Below the pieces are notes generated by a model. It had not been told where the DNA came from and did no database searches. It was given only the letters and a program-made list of their open reading frames with translations. 64,000 nt of DNA from Paraphysoderma sedebokerense (lineage: Eukaryota; Blastocladiomycota; Physodermatomycetes; Physodermatales; Physodermataceae). Where the stretch lies: assembly GCA_025602915.1 (NCBI GenBank), contig JAHLJZ010000089.1, positions 1-64,000 of the forward strand, written 5' to 3'. Numbering within the stretch: position 1 is the first letter of the stretch; each line of letters starts with the position of its first letter. Below are positions 1-9,784 of the stretch, piece after piece. The position numbers and the translations under genes were made by a program.

Positions 1-1799
1 CGAAACGAGTAAATTCACTCTTCGATATATCGCCTATTGGGAATAAACCCATATCCTATTTTCAAATGTGACCAGGCCTGCAACGATCAAAACTCCCTTA
101 CAACCTCTTTCTCTCTATCTTCTTTTCTCCTGGCACCCGTCTCGCAAGCCAGTTTTTCGTAGGTATGTAATGTTTATTCATTTTCATCAAGTGGTAATTT
201 TGTCAACAGCTCGGTCCGATCGTCTACGGGGTTAGGGATGAGTCTGCTCGTGCCTCGCAATAGTAAACAAACAAAAGTAAGCCCTCTCGGAGGTTAATTG
301 AAGTTGTGCAGACCCCAGGGAGGGAGAGCATATTGGTTATCGTCACAGGGAGCAGGTTATTCCTTTATTCATCAGCGATCCGAGAAGCGGAACAATAACA
401 TATTGTGAACTATACTAAAAAGAAAGGATGAGCATATTAAGTATAGTCACTCGCTTCTCGTATAATCTAGATATATAGGAGAAAAGAAGATAGAGAGCAA
501 GATGTTGTAAGGGAGTTTTGATCGTTGCAGGCCTGACTCGTGACCCAGGTGGAATAAAGGTGAATGAGCAGGTTAATTATTGGGAACGAGCTTCGAAGTA
601 TAATTAGCTGAGTCTTCTTCACTTCAATTGACAGCATTTTAAAATAGGTATGTTTAAAGATCATTAAATCAAAAGAAAGTCTATCGGTTAAAATATAATC
701 AAATATAAGTAATGCCAATCCAATTATCCCCAAATTATGACAATATTGGGTACTATAATTATGCACCTCAAGCGCACTATAACCTTTACCATTTTACAGT
801 TTTCTGGTCGGGAGAGCCAGAAGGAATAAGAGTGCTATTCCGAAACGTGTTCTAGGAACGAAACATCCACGTTCAATGATCTATTGATCACAATTGGGAC
901 ATAAAGGCTCGCTGCGTTCCTATTTGAGGTCGGGAGTCGAAGTGACGGATTCTATAAGAATATAGCTGTCTATTATAGAGTGTTTATTTTATAGTTGTTC
1001 GATGAGATGCTGATACTTTGGCTGCTGCACTCCGTGATAAATATGTTCTGAAATGAACTCTTTGTGTACAACTTTCTACTAATGCGCGATAATGAGCCCA
1101 TTTCTTCTCTTATTCTACACATTCATTGAAAATTTACGAAGATGGATGTATACTGTAAGACGTCCGATGGGACAAGCTTTATGTACAATATCGTACGAGT
1201 TGTGAAAGTTCTCGATAAATATAGACGCTGACATGAATTCCAACAGTTCTTAAGTTTGCTTTCATATGAAGGAACAATGAATTACTCGGACGCTAAAAAC
1301 AATTTAAAATGTGGGCAGACAATATCAAGCTTTGGCTGCAACGAGTCAATTGTTATTCGCTTCAGTTGTTCCGGATGGTTATCAGCGGGACGGGCGGGTT
1401 CAGGCATTGTCGTGAGGAAACGATAACATACTGTGTCATTTCTCAATACTAGAATCTTGGTTGTTTTGTCGAGAAGGAATGTGATTGTTTTGGTTCATGT
1501 TACTAAATTTATATTCTATTGTTATGTTTGATGTTGTTTAGCATATGCTGACATGGACGACGACATTATCCCAGAACAGTTAAGCTTTATTCGTTGTTTT
1601 GAAGAAAATGATACAAAATACTTTGTCATTATATTTCGCATAGAGAAGGAATCAAAGGAATCTACGAAATATAACTTACAAACTTCTATGACTATGATTT
1701 TATTAATCATTATGTATTGAAAAATACAACCTATTATATCCCCGAAACGTGTAACTTCACTCTTCGATATATCGCCTATTGGGAAATAAACCCATATCC
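1..1799. repeat. Direct repeat pair at 1-57 and 1743-1799
   Basis: About 57 bases at the window start recur almost unchanged at 1743-1799 with two or three mismatches and one extra base. Both copies contain the core ATATATCGCCTATTGGGA. A second shared word, GATGAGATGCTGATACTTTGG, lies near 1000 and again near 1814. No coding sequence of a transposase or reverse transcriptase can be read between them, so the origin is unknown. The left copy starts at the window edge and may extend further. Confidence 0.7.
74..534. repeat. Inverted repeat, arms 74-131 and 477-534
   Basis: The arms are about 58 bases each and match at roughly 55 positions when one is reverse-complemented; they begin with AGGCCTGCAACGATC. 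The spacer is about 345 bases and holds no convincing gene. The arms are far apart, so this is more likely an element end or an inverted duplication than a simple hairpin. Confidence 0.75.
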
Positions 1800-2116
1800 T
1801 TCTTTCCGACACCGATGAGATGCTGATACTTTGGCAATTGCATTGACTGTATTTGAACCTTAGTCATATTTTTCTGGGTGATAACAGTGGAACGCTTCGT
1901 TAACTCGCTTCAGCTTCGACATTTCATACTGGTTTTGCCCTGAACTGATGCAATTTATGTTGCTATATTACAGTGTAATAGTACAGTACAGATGCCATTA
2001 GGGCTGCAATATAAAACTACAGCAAATCAGCTACACGGCAATAGGTCCACCATTTTGTTCGACCGTGTCATACATTTTCATCTTCAACAATTGACCGCAT
2101 GTCTACAGATGTCTAC
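535..2116. other. Gene-poor stretch with short repeated words
   Basis: No open frame here is long, conserved-looking or flanked by matching splice sites. The stretch is AT-rich with scattered short words shared between its two halves, as expected of decayed repeats. It lies downstream of the WBP11-like gene, whose 3' end is at 2117. I see no RNA gene. Confidence 0.5.
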
Positions 2117-3986
2117 TCAAATCAACCCTTCCATTTCCTTCATAAAATCGGCATATGCTTCATTCACGTCTTTGCTTTTTCCCTTTTGCTTTGAAACCGC
2201 TTGATCTTTCTCCTTGGAAGCCTTTCCCAAACTACTCTGAGGACCAACGAATTCATCAAATTTCCTTTTTCCTTCAATCAAGGGATGATTGGTTTCATTA
2301 TCAACGATAGTAGGAGCAGCATTGACAACAACATTTCCCGCGGTGCCTTTAAAGCCTGCTTTCTTCCTTACAGCAGAGGGGACCAACGCTGTTACTTCTC
2401 TTTTTAAATCACGAATTTTAGGCGCCGCAGATGCGACAACGGCAGAGGATGATGTCAGTGCCGACTGAATTTGCTTTGGAGGAGACTGGTCCGAGCGCAC
2501 ACCAGAGCTGAGCTGTGGAGCACGATACTCGTGAATTACTGCATGATCGGGGATAAATTCATGCCGACTAGGCCTTGGACGTTGTTGCCGATGCTGAAGC
2601 TGTGGATGCGAGGGATTATGGTAGAATGGTCGCGGCGGAAACGGAAGTCGTTGCGCCATAAATTCAGGAGGGGGTAGCGGCGGTCGAAAGTTTGGCGGCG
2701 GCCTCGGGAATGGCGGAGCAAAATGCGGAGGCATAGAAAAATTATTTGAAGGGTACAGTGGGGGAGGTGGTCCATTAGGCAAAGGGGGGCGACTTTCCTG
2801 TTCTGAATCAGAGGACGGAAGTGGAGGTATATCAACATCCAAGTCGTCCGGCGGTAGCGGCGGAGCATCATCATCACTCGGCTGTAATGATTCTTTCCAT
2901 TTCTTTGGCGGAGGGCCTTCTGGTAAAGGAGGCATGTAGTCTTCATCTTCAGACGGAATGGGGGGTTCCTCTTCAGGAAGATCCGGAAGATCTGAATCCG
3001 AATCAGAACGGAGGCCCACTATTGTCGAATACATGAAATATTATTAGAAGGAACAACAGAATCGAGTTAGAGTAGAGTTACCGATATTTTCTGTTGATAG
3101 TTCTTCTTCACTTGATTCCTGGTTTTCTTCTTCCTTTTGCCGCTCTGGAGAACATGGTATTAGAAGATAAATTATTTAGCTCACGACATCAAGTACAACA
3201 GAAATAAGCTAAATACCCATAACTCGCTGATGAAACTCCGCCAGCGGGTCAAATCGTCCTGCTTTAGCAGAGTCGATCGTCTTTTCTTTACTGAGATGAA
3301 TAAAACAATGTCATATTTAGTTATTCAGATGCCGGGGAAATTAAAGAAGACAAGCGAAGGCAACCAACATTGTAATTCCAAGTTCCTGATAATTCGATAG
3401 AGAGTTAACAGTTGCATATATCGAACATATGTGTCAAAGATGTGTCGTACCTGTCTCTTTCCTTTGATTTCCTCGTACTGTTCTTTCAACTGCTTTAGCT
3501 TTTCCTTGCCATTTTTGTCGAGTTTTCGATCTCGATCTATGGATAAATCTAAGTTGACGGGAACGATATCACTCATTCAGATGATAAATAGAGACCACAT
3601 ACCTATTTTAGATAATCTTTCAATCTCGGTTTCCAACTTTTTCGTATCTCGATAAGCCACTGAGGTTTCGCGGGCTTTTGCTCGTTGTTCTTTGTTCTGT
3701 AGGATGGGACACAGCAACCGTGAGCATGGGATTGCAGTAAGCAAATGCAATGACAGAAACTACCTTTTTAATTTCCTTTTGCCGCTGTGCCCGTCCTATT
3801 TATAATCACAGGTAAGTTAATTCGTCACAGCGGATACAAGGAATCGGTGGATGCGAAAACCTACGGTGGGCATCAGCCGGATGTAGTGTCTGCGCAAAGA
3901 TTCAGCGTCATAAAATGTGAGCGAGATCGGAGGTAGTATCAATAATAATAGAATGGAAGGAAGTTTACCCTTGGCCCCTTTCCCAT
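2117..3986 (-). CDS. WBP11-like splicing factor
   Basis: This looks like WW domain-binding protein 11 (NpwBP/SNP70), a nuclear proline-rich protein bound to the spliceosome. Splicing by eye gives about eight exons and roughly 440 residues. The N-terminus joins to MGKGPRTLHPADAHRRAQR followed by KEIKKNKEQRAKARE, the conserved Wbp11 head. A charged helical segment follows. The large last exon (2117 to about 3024) has acidic patches alternating with PPLP-type proline runs, the usual WW-domain ligands. It then has the family's conserved REVTALVPSAVRKKA block and the ending AYADFMKEMEGL, both diagnostic of WBP11. The start is set by the first ATG in the 18-nt first exon (3969-3986). Exon 2 (3865-3889) is only 25 nt and exon 3 (3764-3795) is 32 nt. 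It is transcribed in the same direction as the next gene upstream, with about 560 bases between. Confidence 0.85.
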
Positions 3987-4544
3987 TTCTTCTCGGTGAT
4001 AATGTGGAGTGGCAGCCAGAACTGAAGATTGGTGAAGACAGAAGCGAACCAAGATGCATGTGCTGACACGTGGACCGGAACTTCTGAAATTATTAGGCAT
4101 GATAGAGTGTAAAGATAGATTCTCGGCAGCTATTGTCTCTTTTTTACACATAAAGATACCAGCTAGCTGACTTGGGTCACTGTTGTGTTATCAACATCCT
4201 CAATATATGATAACTCGTGAACCAGTAATTTTTTGCTTTCGCACCATTACTCTGACTCTGCGATAGACTGAGCCTCTGCAGTTACTGAGACATGGCCCTC
4301 TAAAATAAAATGCACTATTCGAGGCCAGAAGAGAGTGGAAGAGGCGATTTGCAATTTCTATTATGTAAAATTGGAATGTGTTGATTATACAATTCGAGCA
4401 AACTGAAATTCTATGTACAAGACAGATGGATCTGGGGAGTTCGCTGGAAGACCACCCACCGTATGATCCTGTGTATTAATTAGTCCTTCCTTCATTTCTA
4501 TGAAAAGTCGACCCTCAGTGACCGTAAATTTGAAGCTGTAATCA
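3987..4544. other. Intergenic, WBP11-like promoter region
   Basis: This is the gap between the start of the WBP11-like gene and the stop of the Spc25-like gene, both on the minus strand. It should hold the WBP11-like promoter and the 3' end of the Spc25-like transcript. No conserved coding exon or clear TATA box is visible. Confidence 0.5.
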
Positions 4545-6180
4545 TCATTTTCTCTTAACAAAGTCACAAAATTCTTTCCTTATAAGTTTAATAAATCCAT
4601 ATAGATCATTCGTTTCGTTTAGCCAGTTTTCCAAATCTGAGGATTGCGGGAGAGATGGCGCAGTGGCAGTTACTGGAAAATTGAGTAATTAACAGTTTCG
4701 GTACGTATGTATCAATTTGAGAGGATATAGAGAAACGGGAGATGGCGAACACGTTGTTTCAAGAACGGGTAAAGTTAAAATTTAATGGACAAATCATATT
4801 TTAGTCAAATTCACAAAGTATGTTTGGGCAAGAGTCAAAAGTATGAGTTACGTACCTCTGAATCCCTCACCTTCAATTTCAACTGAGAAGGAAAACTCTT
4901 CATCCCAATTCTGGTCATTGATGTGAGTGAATATGATTTTAACTCCAGAAGCTATTGTATTAAAGTTTTACAATAATTGATGAATCAAATAACACGTAGA
5001 GATGTTAAGGAAGCAAAGTCATTAGTGCAAGATAAAAATGCTCTAAATTGACAGTGGACACCACGGTGTGCTAAGTAGATTTCATAAACACCATCAACTT
5101 ACTGATAGGTTCAAGTCTCATTTTTAACACGTTGCTAAACAATATGATTTCGTTCTCTGTCAACTGCATCATTTGATTTTGCTTGCTCGTTTTGTTAGTG
5201 AGTTCTACAATTAGAAATAGATTAGTATAGGTGTAACATTCACTTTTGCATGCAAATGCTATGTATGAACAGAAAAACAGTTAAACACCGCAGATAGTAA
5301 AGAAAGGACTTGACATTAACCATCTTGCTTCCTTTTCAATAACCCCTTTACTTCTTCAATCTGACTTTTCAAATCTTGCTTCGTTTGCTCATTCGAATTC
5401 TTCTGAATAGATAAAGACTGTATAACCGTTGTTACTTCTTCAATTTCTTGCTTTTCTTTCTCGAGAACTGCAATAATACGAGTTCCGCGATCGGTAATTG
5501 ATGGTAAGTGTTTGAATGTTGGAACACAGAGTATTAACCCCGAATTTTATGTTGTCGGATAGGGTTGATTTCGATTGAAATTTAGAAAAAACATATTTCG
5601 CGAATTATTCAGTCAAAGAACAGGGACAAATCTGCCAGGAGGTAAGAAAATTTACCTCTATCAAGTTCCGATTGCTTGGAGGCGTAAAAGTCCAACTTTT
5701 TTTGAATCTGCGCAACCGTTTCTGAAAGATACAAATAACTATGGTTAGCATATATCCTTGCTTGTTTTGCATTCGCCACATCTTCCCAAACGTCTCCTGG
5801 CCGACGCGACAACAACAAATACAGCGACTTCAGCGAGGAGTAGACGTGTAATGTTTTGAATCCAGCATTATTTAATCTTCGGACTACAACTACTTTAAAT
5901 AGTATAGGGACTGAAAAGGCGAACTTCAAACATAAATTTGATAAACACCTCTGTCCTCTGCCATTGTCTTTAAATGCTTCTGTTTATTCAACAACATTTC
6001 CGAACGCTTTTCTTGAAGCCAGGAGTCGAATAACGATAGAAAGTTATCCATCTGTGATTTGAGTTTATCATATGGGAAAGTTGTGATTGCGGTTGCAGAC
6101 GACAAACTCGAACCGCCCGACAGTGAGGGGAGGGATTGTGCACTCAGCGAAGCAGTGGAGAAATTCGGAGTAGCTAGCAT
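4545..6180 (-). CDS. Kinetochore protein Spc25
   Basis: The product resembles Spc25 of the Ndc80 complex, which links kinetochores to microtubule-binding Ndc80/Nuf2. Exon 1 (about 5945-6180) has the typical N-terminal segment with FLSLFDSWLQEKRSEML. It joins in frame (phase 1) to a coiled-coil region rich in K, E and Q after a roughly 220-base intron ending near 5725. The C-terminal globular domain is recognisable from GVKIIFTHINDQNWDEEFSF near 4875-4955. A final helix containing LENWLNETNDLYGFIKLIRK follows, and the stop is at 4545. Spc25 evolves fast, so the assignment rests on the order coil then RWD-like domain and on these two C-terminal blocks. Several internal exons of the coil (about 5100-5480) are short and their edges are uncertain. 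A longer frame reaching 4385 is not used, because the last exon stops earlier in the frame matching the family. Confidence 0.75.
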
Positions 6181-6694
6181 TTTGATAATATTCGAAATTT
6201 ATGTCGTAAGGATGGCCCTGTTGTTTGTCTCCTTCAAGATTAGTCTATGCGAATGGAAGAGGACGCTGCAAGGAAGGGGAAGGCAAGGGAGTATTGGTGT
6301 GTGATTCTCACGTGACTTATATCGCGTGCCTCTGATGGAAAATGGAAGATTTTTGTGATGATAGAATTAACTACTCGATTCTTGCAAGATAAGTAAGAAT
6401 TCCACACATTTGCCATTTGAGGAAAGCAAATTTTTGGCTTTTCGCCGCAGTCACTCGAGAAGGGGAGATGTACCAGATAATTTACAGGGTTTAGGATTTA
6501 TTTTTCGACATTCACACAATACTTCTGCGTAAAGCATAAAATAAGATAATATACAAAATTTAGGACTTATTTATCGACATGCACAGAAAACCTCCACGTA
6601 AAGCATAAAGTATAAATTTTACAGCCGTATTGACTAAATTGGCGCTCTAATTTGGGCAATCCATTCCGCAACGCGTTTCTAGTTGTGTATAATC
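6181..6694. other. Intergenic with imperfect 69-bp tandem duplication
   Basis: This lies between the start of the Spc25-like gene and the stop of the GH16 gene. Two roughly 63-base copies at about 6491-6553 and 6560-6622 share TTAGGAYTTATTTWTCGACAT and CGTAAAGCATAAA. It probably includes the Spc25 promoter and the GH16 3' untranslated region. No gene is seen. Confidence 0.6.
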
Positions 6695-7903
6695 CTAGCA
6701 TTTCGGAGTACCATCGGAATTCAAGGGGATAGATCTAATATAGTCAATGACGAGGGCGCTATGCTCACCCCAAGTCTGGAACCACTCGTCTTTAGCTTCC
6801 CAAAACTCTCTTGGCGCCGTTTCGCTACCTTCTTTCCAAGGCTTATTTTTAAAGCCATTAAAAAAATTACCCCCGACGGCGACATTCAAAATCATGTAAA
6901 ATTCCTGATCGAAAGGTGCTCCAATACTTCCTTCACTCCAAGGGTTTGATTGTGATGAGTCGAATGCGCCAAGTTTGTGAAATCCCACCAACATTATTGA
7001 AATCGATATTAAGGAGTTCGTTTCCGTCAACAGATGTTTTGATACCATTTTCCGTCCAGTCAAGCGTGAATGTATGGAAATCATCGGCGAATGTTCCACT
7101 GCCGAGCGTAAGGGACTTAGGTACAGACTTTCTCGTTTTGGCATCTACACCAAAATGTAGCAAGTTGTCAACTGTTTTAATTGAATCCATATTTCCTTTC
7201 GCTTCGATCAAATCGATCTCTCCACTTGCAGGCCAAGGCCCATATTTATTTTCCTTGGGAAGCAGCCACACAGCCGGCCAGAGCCAATCACCCTTGGGTA
7301 ATTTTGCTCTAACTTCTACTCTGGTGTTTGGCTTCACTGTAAACTTGGAATTGAGTTTGGCACTGATAACGGGGTTAATAATTGAGCCGCCCTTGACAGC
7401 TTTGCGGCTACAGCCCGAATTCTTATCCCTATGATTCAGAAAAGTTACGTTAATGATTTGCCCGGATTGCACCCAGCTCAGTATGGAATTATCAAGCTTA
7501 CTCTGCGGTGCATTGTTCCTTCGGAATAGTTAATTCATAACTGCCAGTCTTAGTCTCCCCAAGCATATTCTTTTCTCCGATCACGTCGGCAGTCAATCTC
7601 GGCAAAATGTGAAGTTTTCCGTCTTTGACAAAAGTAGTGTCCTTATCATCACTGTACCATTGCAACTCCCTGGGTTAAATTAATCAACATAGATGATGAG
7701 TTACCAACTCAGGATTTTTTTCACATATCGAACGCCTACCAATTATTGCCACCGCTAAGGTCATGAGAGAAAGACCACTTATTAGTGTCCAATTGATCAA
7801 ATTCGTCAGTTGATTCTTGGATCAAACATTTTTCCGGTATCGGGTTCCCGTCTACAGCGAGCAGTAGCGCAGTTACTACGAAAGGAAAAAATAGCGGGCT
7901 CAT
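6695..7903 (-). CDS. Secreted GH16 family beta-glucanase
   Basis: A glycoside hydrolase family 16 enzyme, most like laminarinase or cell-wall beta-1,3-glucan hydrolases/transferases. The start at 7903 opens a signal peptide (MSPLFFPFVVTALLLAVDG). Conserved GNNWELQWYSDD follows across an intron at about 7675-7740. A second intron (about 7430-7502, GTAAGC to CATAG, about 73 nt) joins QCTAE to DKNSGCSRK. Then come RVEVRAKLPKGDWLWPAVW and the catalytic GEIDLIEAKGN, in which both acidic catalytic residues are present. The domain ends with APFDQEFYMILNVAVGGNFF and a final Cys. No anchor signal is visible, so it should be secreted. One oddity: between residues NIDFNNVGG and FHKLGAFDSSQSNPW, near 6983-6990, the conserved sequence moves to another frame by one extra base in GGTGGG. 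No GT-AG intron fits, so this is either a sequencing error or an inactivating change. Substrate cannot be told from the sequence. Confidence 0.85.
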
Positions 7904-8515
7904 TTATGAAACGATTCACGAGTTACTTTGTAAGGTAAAGTTAAAAGAGAATTCGGGTTCTCTGATAGCTTCGCTCAACGGATGACAGTAATATTTATAG
8001 TACGTAGGGACTAGCTCATAATCAAATCATAACAATGGACTTTATGCACTTGTAGCGATGCAATTAATCAGGGAACCATAGAAGATCTGCGATTAAAATA
8101 GAAGTGAAGTCGGATCCACGGATGTGCTGATGAAGAGGATGTATTTGGAGCACCCGTTCCATTTACATCAGGTGTCGCATTGAGGAGGATTGTGTCGGCT
8201 TACTTCCAAAAGAGTTCTTCCGGGTCCGTTGCAGATAGTCCATCGATACGCGTTTCTCATATCAAGCCATTCGCACTGCGCACCCAGGAACGGAGCAACG
8301 GTTCGAAATGGATTTAACGTTTGATCAGAGCCATTTTCTGCAGACAATGAGGACGTGCAGCAGAACATTCTGCGTATGCAATCGGTGAAAAATTCACACT
8401 TGACTGTGTAGGACTCGAACAACTATTACAACGAGGGGGCTGTCTAGGAGTTAGGCGATCATTGAATTTTGAATGTATAATTCATTATTCCTAATCAACA
8501 TACAATACTATTTAT
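7904..8515. other. Intergenic, GH16 promoter side
   Basis: This holds the region upstream of the GH16 gene and the 3' flank of the Elp6-like gene. A minus-strand open frame at 8168-8422 starts with TTG, has several Cys and matches nothing I recognise. It could be chance or an exon of an unseen small gene. AT-rich runs near 7980-8040 may include the GH16 core promoter. Confidence 0.4.
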
Positions 8516-9532
8516 TTACACCAGACCGGACGAAACTCCTTTTCCAAAAAACTTGATACCCGTATCAGTCACTTTATAATGGAGGGACTGCGGAGAAAAT
8601 CCCGTACTCAGCAACAACGGTCCACGACATAGATGTAACTTTGACGAATGTAATAGCGTCAATTTCCGTTAAAGGTGGCGATAAAGAGAGAAGGAAAGCA
8701 GAAACTCACCGAACCAGTAATATCTTTGGAAGCACCACTTTCTAACGCTTTACTTTGTATAATGTAATCACTTAACCCGAACATGGATCTTAGTAAAAAC
8801 TGATGTTCTAAGTCTACTGGATCTGCTTTATCGTCATGACACAAGGCAACAAGATGCCCATTACACTATTCAGAGCGATTCTGTGTCAATCATAACAGCA
8901 CCGTTGAATGACAAATAACAGTAGAACTTACTCTATCCAGAAATACTTTTAACTGATGTATAAATTTCACAATCTCAGTTCCTGTACATCCAGAGTACAA
9001 GAGACAAGTTAGGTCATCAAATATCACAGTCCAGTTTGATTCCGTGTCTGGCTCAATCAACGAAACAATCAACTCGTAAAACGATTTAAGTGTACAGTCT
9101 GATGGAAGCGAGTAATATGCCGAGGGTGAGGAAGCGGAAGATTGAGGAGAAATGGGATGCGCCGACGTCGAGGAAGAGTGTAGCCGAGTTAATGCGTCGA
9201 TGAAGAGAAAAGTTCCGGAAACTTTGTGCGCTGCGAGATTGGTGCCCTAAGTAGCAGAGGTTAATTGAACCCAACCAATTCCAATCTAAGAAGTTGTTCT
9301 AACTCACCAGCTTTTTGCATATCAGCATATAGTGGTTCAATATCTGGGACAAACCGACCAACAAAACCTTGGATTTGCGTAGATTCGCCGCATCTATGTT
9401 TTGAGGCAACTGTTTCAATCGATCAACAATATAATTGTGCAACAGAAATCCAGAATCTAATGCTACGGTATCTGTGATTGTTGTTAGTGATCCGGGGACG
9501 GTAGGCAGACGGGTATATATTTCTGACGACAT
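8516..9532 (-). CDS. Elongator complex protein 6 (Elp6)
   Basis: A subunit of the RecA-like Elp4-Elp5-Elp6 ring of Elongator, which supports modification of tRNA wobble uridines. The start ATG at 9532 begins MSSEIYTRLPTVPGSLTTI. The exons then give KVSGTFLFIDALTRLH, the Walker B-like TVIFDDLTCLLYSGCTG and LVALCHDDKADPVDLEHQF. These are followed by LRSMFGLSDYIIQSKALESG and, across an intron (about 8613-8708), ITGS joined to LHLCRGPLLLSTGFSPQSL. The end HYKVTDTGIKFFGKG matches the family's last strand, and the stop is at 8516. Elp6 proteins have the RecA fold without a classical P-loop, and none is seen here. There are about four exons and roughly 270 residues, near the usual size. Promoter sequence should lie in the 252 bases up to the next gene's 3' end. 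Confidence 0.85.
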
Positions 9533-9784
9533 TGTGGTGTCTTCCGTTATATTTCGACATCAGAAACACCTTAATTATCTGAAATCGCCATAGCAACGAC
9601 CGACACGTGGATAAATCTTACTGCGCGTTATTCTACAATAGCTGGAGTTCATTCCATCGCATGTAGAATCAGAATACGTTATATATATTGTGGCTATCCT
9701 AATATTATATACATCAGAGCTACAGCTTTGGCGCTCATTGTTCATCCCGGTCAATAGACGACCACTTTGTTTAAGAGGCCCAAC

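Noticed and set aside
6916-7434. Plus-strand 172-codon frame
   Set aside because: It is the shadow of the GH16 gene, which has conserved catalytic motifs on the minus strand.
7430-7502. A second frameshift or 25-nt intron in the GH16 gene
   Set aside because: A normal 73-nt intron (GTAAGC donor, TTAAC branch-like word, CATAG acceptor) joins the conserved blocks in frame.
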